DNA of 64,000 nt from Marinobacter sp. NP-4(2019) (GTDB lineage: Bacteria > Pseudomonadota > Gammaproteobacteria > Pseudomonadales > Oleiphilaceae). The stretch lies in the NCBI RefSeq assembly GCF_003994855.1, contig NZ_CP034142.1, forward strand, positions 2,480,001 through 2,544,000, given 5' to 3'. How positions within the stretch are numbered: the first letter of the stretch is position 1; each line of letters begins with the position of its first letter. Shown piece by piece: positions 8,968 to 17,060 of the stretch. A model generated the notes under the pieces. That model ran no database searches. It had not been told where the DNA came from and worked only from the letters and a program-made list of their open reading frames with translations. Made by a program: the position numbers and the translations under genes.

Positions 8968-9539
8968 TCCCTGAAAGAAACCTGTGGTTCGTAATCCGGC
9001 GCCCTGGCATCCAGGGTCATCGCGATCCGGGACTGTCCTGGCTGTTTCTGGAAACGATAAGTCGATTCACGCCTGACATAGCGATCGTTTCCGGCCCGGG
9101 CCGTCAATACGGTTTTAAGGACGTGGTGACCGTGGGGCAGATTCCCGGTATACAGCTGCTGGACACCGCCCTGCGCGAGGGCGTTGAGCTCCCTGTCTGT
9201 GTACAGGTGGGACGCAACCGGGGTGTCATCAACATACAGCTCAACTGAGTCCAACGTCAGGGCATCTTTGCGGGCAAGTGTCAGAAATACTGTCACCTGC
9301 GTGTCGGCGGGATGAAGAATGCCTTCCTCAAGCGCAAAAACCTCACCAGCAAGGCTGATAACGTCTGCCTTCAGGCGGTTGATTTCCGCATTGAGTTCGT
9401 TGGCCGTCGCAAGGGTGGGGAAAAACAGGGTATGGCCGAAAACGGCCAGAAAGATGACGGTAAATTCCAACCGCCCCCTATCCGGAACGGAACCTGTTAC
9501 CTGCTCTGCGGTGAACATACGCTTCCTGCCTCTTGTCAT
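8958..9539 (-). CDS. Exported protein of unknown function, first gene of the TolQ/TolR/TPR operon
   Basis: A 193-residue protein with one hydrophobic segment near residues 24-45 (LEFTVIFLAVFGHTLFFPTLATA), acting as signal or anchor. A short coiled coil follows (NELNAEINRLKADVISLAGEVFALEEG), then a beta-rich domain with VFLTLARKDALTLDSVELYVDD. That last stretch looks like an immunoglobulin-like or carbohydrate-binding sandwich. No family is recognised with certainty. It opens the operon that runs down to 1203, and about 280 bases of non-coding DNA lie upstream. It could be the outermost, ligand-contacting part of the machine, but that is inference. Confidence 0.65.
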   Translation of the reverse strand: MTRGRKRMFTAEQVTGSVPDRGRLEFTVIFLAVFGHTLFFPTLATANELNAEINRLKADVISLAGEVFALEEGILHPADTQVTVFLTLARKDALTLDSVELYVDDTPVASHLYTDRELNALAQGGVQQLYTGNLPHGHHVLKTVLTARAGNDRYVRRESTYRFQKQPGQSRIAMTLDARAPDYEPQVSFREWK

Positions 9540-9639
9540 GCACCGTTACACAATGACAAGAAGCGTAACACCCGGTTACTTTCAAGAACGGTATCCAGAT
9601 CACCAATTGAAAAACTCGGAGTGTCGATTTATTTGACAG

Positions 9640-9824
9640 ATATTCAGAGCAAACTGGCGAATACGAACCAGAGAACAGAACAGCCGCGGGCTATTTACCT
9701 GATATACGGGGAAACAATTCAAGTGGCCCCGGAATTGCTGCAGACGAAGTGGCGGGGAAGCCGTGACCGCAACCCCGTAGATATGCCGAGCTTTGCCGAT
9801 GCCCTCAACCGCATCGGCTTTTTT
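9640..9824 (+). ncRNA. Candidate small RNA ending in an intrinsic terminator
   Basis: The 280-base gap between the envelope operon and the VWA gene holds three successive hairpins on the plus strand. They are 9715-9720/9732-9737 (CAATTC/GAATTG), 9753-9757/9773-9777 (CGGGG/CCCCG) and the terminator 9795-9802/9811-9818 with a T tract. Both flanking genes are on the minus strand, so a plus-strand terminator here has no protein gene to serve. A TTGACA at 9633-9638 could be a -35 box, but I see no good -10 at the proper distance. The 5' end is therefore a guess. It does not resemble an RNA family I know. Confidence 0.3.
9795..9824 (+). terminator. Rho-independent terminator, plus strand
   Basis: A perfect 8-bp stem (GCCGATGC / GCATCGGC) with an 8-base loop is followed by six T residues. 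On the minus strand no U tract follows the stem, so it is directional. It ends about where the minus-strand VWA gene stops, so it could also insulate that gene from antisense transcription. Confidence 0.75.
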
Positions 9825-11001
9825 ATTTACTTAACTGCCTCATGGCCGATTCCAGGCCATCTATGGTTAACGGATACATATGATCGTTGACCAACTGCCG
9901 GGTCATGCCCAGCGAACCACCGGTTCCCCAGTAGCTCTCAGGCAGCGGGTTGAGCCACACCACCTTGCGGAAATGATCGGTGATGCGCTGGAACCAGGTG
10001 GCGCCCGCCTCCTCGTTCCAGTGCTCAATCGAACCACCAGGATGGGAAATTTCATAAGGCGCCATGGTGGCATCCCCCACGAAGATCACTTTGTAATCCG
10101 GTGTGTACTTGTTGAGGATATCCCAGGTACTGATGGTTTCGTTCATGCGGCGGATGTTGTTCTTCCACACGCTTTCATAGACGAAGTTGTGGAAGTAGAA
10201 GTACTCCATGTGTTTAAACTCCATACGCGCGGCGGAGAACAATTCCTCACAGACACGCACATGGGGGTCCATGGAGCCACCCACATCAAAGAAAATCAGA
10301 ACCTTGACCGCATTGTGCCGTTCGGGAACCATTTTCAGGTCGAGATAACCGGCATTACGGGCGGTGGAACGAATGGTGTCATCCATGTCCAACTGATCCG
10401 CGGCACCCTGACGGGCGAACTTGCGGAGCCGACGCATGGCGACTTTGATATTCCGGATACCCAGCGTGATGCTGTCATCCAGGTCCTTGAATTCGCGCTT
10501 TTCCCAGACCTTCACGGCTCGGCCCTGACGACCGCCCTTCTGACCGATACGGAAGCCTTCCGGGTTATAACCGTCGGCGCCGAACGGCGACGTACCGCCG
10601 GTACCGATCCACTTGTTGCCGCCGGCATGGCGTTCCTGCTGCTCTTCCATGCGCTTCTTGAAGGTTTCGATCAGCTCTTCAAGCCCGCCAAGGGAATCGA
10701 TTTTGGCCTTGTCTTCCTCGCTGAGATGTTTCTCGAATTCAGCCCGGAGCCACTCATCGGGGATCAGCATTTCCATCAGATCCTCGAGGTTTTCGATGCC
10801 CTCGAAGTAGGCCTTGAAAGCACGGTCAAACTTGTCGAAGTGACGCTCGTCCTTGACCAGGCACAACCGTGACAGGTAGTAGAACTCTTCCATATCCGCG
10901 AAGGCCAGCCGGTTTTGCAGGGCCTCCAGCAGGTCCAGGAATTCACGCAGGCTGGCGGGCACTTTTGCCCGCCGCACTTCGAGAAAAAAATCAATCAACA
11001 T
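9823..11001 (-). CDS. VWA domain protein (CoxE-like), partner of the MoxR ATPase
   Basis: A 392-residue cytoplasmic protein. A helical N-terminal region (MLIDFFLEVRRAKVPASLREF, typical of CoxE/YeaD-like VWA proteins) and a charged linker with glycine-rich patches precede a C-terminal VWA domain from about residue 225. The metal-binding MIDAS motif reads DVGGS, i.e. DxGxS instead of the classical DxSxS. The threonine position may be supplied by later residues (GDATMAPYE). MoxR-VWA pairs act as chaperone-like devices that mature metalloenzymes or protein complexes. It lies 22 bases downstream of the MoxR gene; the client is unknown. Confidence 0.85.
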   Translation of the reverse strand: MLIDFFLEVRRAKVPASLREFLDLLEALQNRLAFADMEEFYYLSRLCLVKDERHFDKFDRAFKAYFEGIENLEDLMEMLIPDEWLRAEFEKHLSEEDKAKIDSLGGLEELIETFKKRMEEQQERHAGGNKWIGTGGTSPFGADGYNPEGFRIGQKGGRQGRAVKVWEKREFKDLDDSITLGIRNIKVAMRRLRKFARQGAADQLDMDDTIRSTARNAGYLDLKMVPERHNAVKVLIFFDVGGSMDPHVRVCEELFSAARMEFKHMEYFYFHNFVYESVWKNNIRRMNETISTWDILNKYTPDYKVIFVGDATMAPYEISHPGGSIEHWNEEAGATWFQRITDHFRKVVWLNPLPESYWGTGGSLGMTRQLVNDHMYPLTIDGLESAMRQLSK

Positions 11002-11023
11002 AAGGTGTAGCTCTTGCTGAATG

Positions 11024-11866
11024 TCAGCTGCGACGACGAGCCATGAAGGCCAGCTTCTGCAGCAGATGAACGTCCTGCTCGTTCTTCACCAGGGCGCCGT
11101 ACAGTGGCGGCAACGCAGAGCTGGTATCCTTCTCCTGCAACATTTTGGCAGATAATTCATCCGCCATCAGCAGTTTCAGCCAGTCGATCAACTCGGAAGT
11201 GGATGGCTTTTTCTTCAGGCCCGGTACCTTGCGCACATCAAAGAAGACTTCCAGGGCATCCCGTACGATGGCCTGCTGCAGCCCCGGGAAATGCACCTCC
11301 ACAATGTCTTGCATGGTGTCGTGATCCGGGAAGCTGATGTAGTGGAAGAAACAGCGGCGCAGGAAGGCGTCCGGCAGCTCTTTCTCGTTATTACTGGTAA
11401 TCACGACGATGGGCCGTTTCTTCGCCTTCACGAACTGCTGGGTCTCGTATACGAAAAATTCCATGCGATCGAGTTCCAGAAGCAGGTCGTTCGGGAATTC
11501 GATGTCGGCCTTGTCAATCTCGTCAATCAGCAGCACCACCTGCTCGTCCGCCTCGAAGGCTTCCCAGAGCTTGCCCTTGACGATGTAGTTGCTGATGTCC
11601 TTCACCTTCTCGTCTCCCAACTGGGAATCACGCAGGCGGGACACCGCATCGTATTCGTAGAGGCCTTGCTGGGCCTTGGTGGTGGACTTGATGTGCCAGG
11701 GGATCAGCCTCATGCCCAGGGCAGAGGCCATTTCTTCCGCCAGCAGGGTTTTGCCGGTCCCGGGCTCGCCTTTAATCAGCAACGGGCGTTGCAGCGAGAT
11801 AGCCGCATTCACCGCCATCTGCAGGTCATCAGTAGCTACGTATTTCTCGGTACCGGTAAACTTCAT
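11024..11866 (-). CDS. MoxR-family AAA+ ATPase
   Basis: A 280-residue AAA+ ATPase. Walker A is GEPGTGKT (33-40) and Walker B is VVLLIDEIDKAD. Sensor 1 is in VVITSNNEKELPDAFLRRC, with the arginine finger in the same stretch. The length and the compact lid place it in the MoxR group, which works with VWA-domain proteins as a chaperone. The VWA gene follows directly in the same direction, and a larger membrane VWA protein is encoded just upstream at 11959-13803. The start ATG is preceded by a weak GGAACC-type site, so initiation strength is unclear. Substrate not predictable. Confidence 0.9.
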   Translation of the reverse strand: MKFTGTEKYVATDDLQMAVNAAISLQRPLLIKGEPGTGKTLLAEEMASALGMRLIPWHIKSTTKAQQGLYEYDAVSRLRDSQLGDEKVKDISNYIVKGKLWEAFEADEQVVLLIDEIDKADIEFPNDLLLELDRMEFFVYETQQFVKAKKRPIVVITSNNEKELPDAFLRRCFFHYISFPDHDTMQDIVEVHFPGLQQAIVRDALEVFFDVRKVPGLKKKPSTSELIDWLKLLMADELSAKMLQEKDTSSALPPLYGALVKNEQDVHLLQKLAFMARRRS

Positions 11867-11958
11867 TCTGTTGGTTCCTGTTCGATTATCTGTTTGTCCG
11901 CCGCGGAGTATAAAGCCTTGACCAGCCGGTGATAAGGGCTACGACCACCGCCCCGACA

Positions 11959-13803
11959 TCATGGCTTACGTTCTTCGTCGTCTTCATCCGAGTCCGGAAG
12001 ATCTTCAAACTCGGACAGATCGAAATCCTCCAGGCCGAATTCTTCGCTGCTGTCCTCGTCTCCGGCATCGGCCACCGGAATCTCCTCGTCAGGATCGGCT
12101 TCAGGTTCAGCCACGGGCTCGGGGTCCGGCTCCGGTTCGTGAGGGGCTTCCTCTCCCCCGCTTTCTTCAGGCGCTATGACCGGCACTTCATCATCGCTCG
12201 GACTTTTCTCAGGTTCCGGCTCCGTTTTCCTTTTACGGCGAACAGCGGCAAACACCCCACCCGCGAGAAGCGCAATAACTACTAGACCGCCCGCGGTCAT
12301 GGCCCAAAGCGGCAGTGCCGTCTCAGTTTCCTCCGGTCCTGCGGGGGCGGCCAGGGGTTCCTCGGCGGCGCTGATATCAATTGGCCCGGCACTGGTGCTG
12401 TCCTCAGCAGGTTTTGGCTGTGGTTGCTGGCCAGGCGCAGGCTCCCCTTCTGACCCTGGTTCCGGAGGGTCTTCCGGAACGGCCGCTACCGGCTTTGGCA
12501 GCACCGACTCTTCTGAAGGTAAGGAAACCTGCCCCTCGGGAAGATCGAAACGACTGACGGCGGTGAATTTTCGGGAAAACGTCTGCCCATCGGCAACCAC
12601 ATCAATGACATATTCCCCTGCGGACGGCAGTCGCCCGACGGTGTCCTGGTATAAGCCATTTTCTGGCGGATGCTCACCGGCCAGTATTTTGGTTCCACTG
12701 CGATCGTCCTCCGAGGTAATCGTAACTCGCACCTCTATGACATCGAGGAAACCTGGATCGGTCAGCCGGTCCTGGCCCTCGAAAAATGCAACCTGGAGCT
12801 GTAAGGGCTCTTTTTCGGAGAAGACCGGCGGCAATGGGCTCACAACCATGCGTAGGTCACTCACCACGGTTACCCGGCTGCCCTCCCCCAGTTCGCCATT
12901 CAGACGCCACTCCCCGTCTTGTGGATCGGTGACGGTAATCAGGTCATAGCCGGGTTCCCGCGCCCAACGCATGTTGTTGCCCGGACGGTCTACCCTGGCC
13001 GTATTGCCATCCGGATCCGTCAGCCTGAGCTCACGGGTATCGCTGGTTTCGTCCTCTCCCCAGAAGATCAGTGCGGTAAACTCGCGCACCGCGCTATCCA
13101 CGCTGAAGCGGTTGCCGTCAATCGGCACTTGCTCTTGCGGTACCGCAGCGTTCAGGGCTTTCAGGAAAACCCGGTTCAGGGCATCCGCGGAAGGGGCCAC
13201 GCTGTAACTGCCTCCGGTTTCCTGCGCCAGGGTCTGGAGAAATCCGACATCCGCCTCCGTGGACAGGGCAACGGTATGAAACGTGGCCCCTTTGCTCACC
13301 AGTTCATCCAGTAGCGGACCGAGAATACGCTCACGTTCGGCCCGATTCACTCGTTCATCGTCGGAAATATCGACCTTGCCATCCGTCAGCAGGATGAAAT
13401 CGGTGTGGCTCAAGTCACCATCGGTAAAGTAGTCGTCACTGGCAACTTCTATGGCTTTCCCAAGGTTGGTGCGAAGGGCAACCGAATTGATCTCCGAAGA
13501 GAGATTGGTCATCTGTTCCCGCCAGCGGTCATCCACACGGTCACGGGGCACCAGCATGTTGACGTATTGGCCGAAGGTCCAGAGGCCGGCGTAGGCATTT
13601 TCGGGCAGCATCCTGGCAAGCAACCGCACGGCGGGTTGTCGGAGATTGTCAGGATCGTTGTCTTTCATGGATCCGGATATGTCTACAATGACCCGGACAT
13701 CTGCGACCTCGGGAAGCTCAGGAGCGCCTGTGGCCTGCGCACTTGCCCACACCGGCAGACTGAAGATAACAAGGAAAAGGACGCTCTGTACCAAGCGCAT
13801 CAT
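11959..13803 (-). CDS. Membrane-anchored exported VWA domain protein
   Basis: A 614-residue protein. A signal peptide (SVLFLVIFSLPVWASAQA) leads directly into a VWA domain with an intact MIDAS (DISGSMKDND, Asp41, Ser43, Ser45) up to about residue 210. A long beta-rich region (about 225-420) follows, then a Pro/Glu-rich linker and a membrane span near residue 510 (ALPLWAMTAGGLVVIALLAG). It ends in an intensely acidic cytoplasmic tail (EEFGLEDFDLSEFEDLPDSDEDDEE is a long example). The topology suggests an extracytoplasmic metal-dependent adhesion domain tethered to the inner membrane. It probably belongs with the MoxR-VWA pair downstream. Confidence 0.82.
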   Translation of the reverse strand: MMRLVQSVLFLVIFSLPVWASAQATGAPELPEVADVRVIVDISGSMKDNDPDNLRQPAVRLLARMLPENAYAGLWTFGQYVNMLVPRDRVDDRWREQMTNLSSEINSVALRTNLGKAIEVASDDYFTDGDLSHTDFILLTDGKVDISDDERVNRAERERILGPLLDELVSKGATFHTVALSTEADVGFLQTLAQETGGSYSVAPSADALNRVFLKALNAAVPQEQVPIDGNRFSVDSAVREFTALIFWGEDETSDTRELRLTDPDGNTARVDRPGNNMRWAREPGYDLITVTDPQDGEWRLNGELGEGSRVTVVSDLRMVVSPLPPVFSEKEPLQLQVAFFEGQDRLTDPGFLDVIEVRVTITSEDDRSGTKILAGEHPPENGLYQDTVGRLPSAGEYVIDVVADGQTFSRKFTAVSRFDLPEGQVSLPSEESVLPKPVAAVPEDPPEPGSEGEPAPGQQPQPKPAEDSTSAGPIDISAAEEPLAAPAGPEETETALPLWAMTAGGLVVIALLAGGVFAAVRRKRKTEPEPEKSPSDDEVPVIAPEESGGEEAPHEPEPDPEPVAEPEADPDEEIPVADAGDEDSSEEFGLEDFDLSEFEDLPDSDEDDEERKP

Positions 13804-13831
13804 GACTCCGCTTTGTTATTATGCTATTGAT

Positions 13832-14176
13832 TCAGCGCTTTACCAGGCGGTACCGGACCAGATCCAGCAGCCACACCAGCAGCATTACCAGCGATGCAAT
13901 CCCGAGATTCATGATCGCCCTGCCCGAGGCCTCGACATCGCCGAGAATCAGTTCATAGCCACCGTACAGCCAGGCAGGCACCCACCACCCACCGACATCA
14001 GCGGACTCCACCGGCGTTAACAGCAACACGACAAGCGCCGCCTGCAGCAACGTCCGCAGCCCATAGATCGGCAATACCCGGAACAGGCGGGACATCATGT
14101 AAAAGAAAATTACGAAGGAAACGGCGTAGAGAGCCCAGAAAATGCCGTATGCGAGTTGAGCGTCGTTATCGATCAT
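13832..14176 (-). CDS. Small inner-membrane protein, unknown function
   Basis: A 114-residue protein with three or four predicted membrane helices (AYGIFWALYAVSFVIFFYMM; LLQAALVVLLLTPVE; MNLGIASLVMLLVWLLDLV). No catalytic motif is recognised. It begins one base before the stop of ycgN and ends 28 bases before the membrane VWA gene, so it probably shares their transcript. Conserved small membrane proteins next to MoxR/VWA genes are common, but the role is unknown. Confidence 0.7.
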   Translation of the reverse strand: MIDNDAQLAYGIFWALYAVSFVIFFYMMSRLFRVLPIYGLRTLLQAALVVLLLTPVESADVGGWWVPAWLYGGYELILGDVEASGRAIMNLGIASLVMLLVWLLDLVRYRLVKR

Positions 14177-14622
14177 TACAGGATCCAGTGAATTATGTGT
14201 TCTTCCCAGTCTTCTTCCGGCACATCCGCTTCGGATATAACCCGATGACGAACCGAAACACCGGCCTCATGCACCGTTAGCGGATCCCCGGACCTTAGCG
14301 GATGCCAGTCCGCCAGCGGGCGATTCTCCGCCAGGGTACGATAGGCGCAGGTGTATGGCAGCCAGTGATAATCCGCCAGTGTGTCGGGGGTCAGTACGGT
14401 GCAGGCCGGCACTTTTTCCAGTCGCTGAGGATAGACGGTACAGCGGCAGCTGTCGGTATCCATGTAACGACAGACCAGATCGGTATAGTACACCTCACTG
14501 GTATCTTCATCTTCCAGCTTGGCCAGGCAGCATTTGCCGCAGCCATCACACAGGGATTCCCATTCAGCAGGCGTCATCTCATCAAGACGTTTGCGCTGCC
14601 AGAAAGGAATCTCGGCAATCAT
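14176..14622 (-). CDS. ycgN: YcgN family cysteine-cluster protein (UPF0260)
   Basis: A 148-residue protein of the YkgJ/YcgN family, whose members are thought to bind zinc or an iron-sulfur cluster. The N-terminal motif reads CDGCGKCCLAKLEDE, with further cysteines at VCRYMDTDSCRCTVY and VPACTVL, giving the usual CxxCxxCC pattern. Its length matches the family. Start and stop overlap ycgL and the small membrane gene, consistent with the ycgL-ycgN pair known in many gammaproteobacteria. Biochemical role is not established. Confidence 0.9.
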   Translation of the reverse strand: MIAEIPFWQRKRLDEMTPAEWESLCDGCGKCCLAKLEDEDTSEVYYTDLVCRYMDTDSCRCTVYPQRLEKVPACTVLTPDTLADYHWLPYTCAYRTLAENRPLADWHPLRSGDPLTVHEAGVSVRHRVISEADVPEEDWEEHIIHWIL

Positions 14623-14912
14623 GACCCGCGCTGCTCCGGTTTCTTGCGGAAATCGACGACGTAGCCGTCTTTCTCCTCTGGCATCTGCAGGTAGAAGTCT
14701 TTGTCTGCGATGGAATCAAGCACTTGCTTGCCACTGGTGCGGGCCAGTTTACGATCAGGCGTCAGCACCAGATCCATGGCATGGACCGGAGCGCCGAATA
14801 TGCCGCGCAGACTCTCGGGCAGATCGTCCCATGCCTGCCCCCGTCTCACATAAAGGTAGGTGTCCGCCTTCTTACTACTGCGGAACACCGAAACAAACTG
14901 TTTATCCGTCAT
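14619..14912 (-). CDS. ycgL: YcgL domain protein
   Basis: A 97-residue protein with the YcgL fold. It starts FVSVFRSSKKADTYLYVRRG, continues with PESLRGIFGAPVHAMDLVL, and ends in a short basic tail. This small conserved gammaproteobacterial family has no firmly known activity. It sits between rnd and ycgN with four-base overlaps at both ends, the standard arrangement next to ribonuclease D. Confidence 0.9.
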   Translation of the reverse strand: MTDKQFVSVFRSSKKADTYLYVRRGQAWDDLPESLRGIFGAPVHAMDLVLTPDRKLARTSGKQVLDSIADKDFYLQMPEEKDGYVVDFRKKPEQRGS

Positions 14913-16054
14913 GACGTCAATAATTCCTCAAGCTGTTCACGAACCGGTGCAATGATCTGGCTGCGCCAGCCGCTGGTAAAAAGACCAGCCGACAGGTCGC
15001 GCTGATGAACCACCGCTTCCAGTCTTTTCCGGGGAGCCAGTAGCTCCACGGGTACATCCGCTTTTTCCGCTGCCGTCACAATGACGCGCTTTATCTGCTT
15101 ATAAAAAGCCTGGTCCTGCCGGGTCAACGGCGCTGCAATGAGCGGCATGCCCGAAACATCGGACTCACAGCCTTCGCCCACCAGTTGCAATATTTTATCA
15201 CCATACCGCCGGATCACTGGTTGAGGCAGCCCCTGAATGTTCGATAATTCCCTGACGGAGTCCGGCAGCCGGTCCGCGATGGCAATCAGCAGCGCATCTG
15301 CGACCACGCGGCCGCGGGGGCGATCACGGCGACGGGACTCTTCCTCACGCCAGCAGACCAGTTTCTGCAGGACCGCCTGCTGCTGGGGGGTTAACGTCCA
15401 GCCACCGCGCAGTTTCAGGTAATGGTGCTCAGGATCATCCTGCCCGGAGAGTTCTGCAGCAAAGCGTTCAGACTCTTCAAATAAAGCCTGTTCCAGTTTC
15501 CGATCCCGGAGGTTGTCCATCACCCACTGATACATCGGTGCAAGGAAGCGGATATCGTCCAGTGCATACCGTTCCTGCGCTTCGCTCAGGGGGCGTGAAA
15601 CCCAATCCGAGCGCGTCGCGGATTTATCCAGGGTTTCCCCAAACAGGGTTTCCACCAGACGAGCATAACCAACGGAGAAGCCGGCACCGGCCAGCGCGGC
15701 GCCAATCTGCAGGTCCACAACACCCGCTGGCGTCAGTTGCAGCCAATGCCGGAACAGTTCGAGATCTTCACTCATGGCATACAGCAGCTTCGGTGCCTCC
15801 GCATCCGCCAGAATCCGCCGGAACTCGTCGGACTGCTCAGCCACCCCCGGATCAACGAGACGGTAGTCGCTACCGAGTCCAAGCTGTACCAGCCCGGGAA
15901 TCGGGAAAAAGGTATTGACTCGCTCAAACTCGGTATCCAGGGCCAACGGCAGGCCGTCGCGATTTGCCAGCCATTGGTCAAGGTCCGCGGGCTCACGTAT
16001 CCAGAGAACCGTGGCGGGGGCCGCCGGGGCCGCAGCAGGAAGGGTTGAAGCCAT
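14909..16054 (-). CDS. rnd: Ribonuclease D
   Basis: A 381-residue DEDDy 3'-5' exoribonuclease that trims tRNA precursors and other small RNAs. Exo I is LALDTEFERV, Exo II includes SEDLELFRHWL, and Exo III is ERYALDDIRFL, giving the three acidic residues plus the DEDDy-type tyrosine. An HRDC domain occupies about residues 205-290. The N-terminus has an extra Ala/Pro-rich stretch (MASTLPAAAPAAPAT) before the catalytic fold, so a later start cannot be excluded. The length agrees with E. coli RNase D. Confidence 0.95.
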   Translation of the reverse strand: MASTLPAAAPAAPATVLWIREPADLDQWLANRDGLPLALDTEFERVNTFFPIPGLVQLGLGSDYRLVDPGVAEQSDEFRRILADAEAPKLLYAMSEDLELFRHWLQLTPAGVVDLQIGAALAGAGFSVGYARLVETLFGETLDKSATRSDWVSRPLSEAQERYALDDIRFLAPMYQWVMDNLRDRKLEQALFEESERFAAELSGQDDPEHHYLKLRGGWTLTPQQQAVLQKLVCWREEESRRRDRPRGRVVADALLIAIADRLPDSVRELSNIQGLPQPVIRRYGDKILQLVGEGCESDVSGMPLIAAPLTRQDQAFYKQIKRVIVTAAEKADVPVELLAPRKRLEAVVHQRDLSAGLFTSGWRSQIIAPVREQLEELLTS

Positions 16055-16073
16055 AGAGATGCTCGATCAGTCT

Positions 16074-16676
16074 TTAGTCAGCCAGGGGTTTGCGCCCGCG
16101 GAATGCATGAGTGAGGGTGAATCCGTCCACATACCCGAGCTCTCCGCCCACGGGTATGCCATGGGCCAGCCGGGTGATGAGAACGTCTTTGCCATCCAGA
16201 CGGTCGGCAATGTAATGGGCCGTGGCTTCACCTTCGACGGTGGGGTTGGTAGCAAGAATCAATTCCTTGACGCCTTCGGTCTCAATTCGCTGCAGCAGCC
16301 GTTCTATACCGATTTCTTCAGGACCCACCCCGTCTATAGGAGACAGGTGGCCCATCAATACGAAGTAACTGCCACGGTAATCGCCAGCCTGTTCAATAGC
16401 CAGCAGATCAGAGGGGCTTTCGACCACGCACAACGTGCCGGTATTTCGAGCGGGGTCCTCACAGATGCCGCAAACCGGAGTATCTGCAAAGTTCTGACAA
16501 CTGTCGCACCGGCGAACACCGGACATGGCATTATTCAACGCCTCCGACAGCCGTACACCGCCGGAGCGCCCCCGCTCCAGCAGATGAAACGCCATACGCT
16601 GAGCCGTCTTCTGCCCGACCCCCGGAAGACACCGGAGCGACTCCACCAGCTCATCTACCAGCGGGCTAAATGCCAT
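16074..16676 (-). CDS. recR: Recombination protein RecR
   Basis: A 200-residue RecR, which with RecO loads RecA at gaps in DNA. It shows an N-terminal helix-hairpin-helix ([20 protein letters not shown]), a four-cysteine zinc finger (CDSCQ ... CGIC), a Toprim domain ([14 protein letters not shown]) and the C-terminal Walker-like strand with [16 protein letters not shown]. Downstream of ybaB and dnaX in the usual dnaX-ybaB-recR order. Complete. Confidence 0.97.
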   Translation of the reverse strand: MAFSPLVDELVESLRCLPGVGQKTAQRMAFHLLERGRSGGVRLSEALNNAMSGVRRCDSCQNFADTPVCGICEDPARNTGTLCVVESPSDLLAIEQAGDYRGSYFVLMGHLSPIDGVGPEEIGIERLLQRIETEGVKELILATNPTVEGEATAHYIADRLDGKDVLITRLAHGIPVGGELGYVDGFTLTHAFRGRKPLAD

Positions 16677-16723
16677 GAAAAACCCTCACCCGTATTATTA
16701 AAATTGATTCCAAAGCCTGTGGA

Positions 16724-17047
16724 TTAAAAGGGCATCTTGAACCCGGGAGGCAACCCCATTCCGGACATCAATCCGGACATTTTATCTTTCTGGTTCGCTT
16801 CCACCCGACGCACGGCATCGTTCACCGCCGCTGCGAGCAGGTCTTCGAGAATGTCCTTTTCCTCGCTCATCAGGGATGGATCAATCTCTACCTTGCGAAC
16901 ATCGTGACGCCCATTCATGACCACCTTGACCAGTCCGGCACCAGATTCACCGGTGACCTCTGCCTTGGCAATCTCTTCCTGGGCCTTCTGCATTTCTTCC
17001 TGCATTTTCTGGGCTTTTTTCATCATGTCGCCCATGCCATTCATCAT
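16724..17047 (-). CDS. ybaB: YbaB/EbfC nucleoid-associated protein
   Basis: A 107-residue DNA-binding dimer-forming protein. The N-terminal helix is rich in Met, Lys and Gln ([20 protein letters not shown]), a three-stranded sheet follows ([20 protein letters not shown]), and the C-terminus is helical. It sits between dnaX and recR with 14 bases to dnaX, the conserved operon order. It may influence nucleoid structure or recombination; its exact function is not settled. Confidence 0.95.
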   Translation of the reverse strand: MMNGMGDMMKKAQKMQEEMQKAQEEIAKAEVTGESGAGLVKVVMNGRHDVRKVEIDPSLMSEEKDILEDLLAAAVNDAVRRVEANQKDKMSGLMSGMGLPPGFKMPF

Positions 17048-17060
17048 CTGTTCATCTCCT

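Noticed and set aside
9312..9890. Plus-strand 192-codon open frame
   Set aside because: It overlaps the first gene of the envelope operon and the terminator and has no recognisable features; the same DNA is better explained by the minus-strand gene and a possible small RNA.
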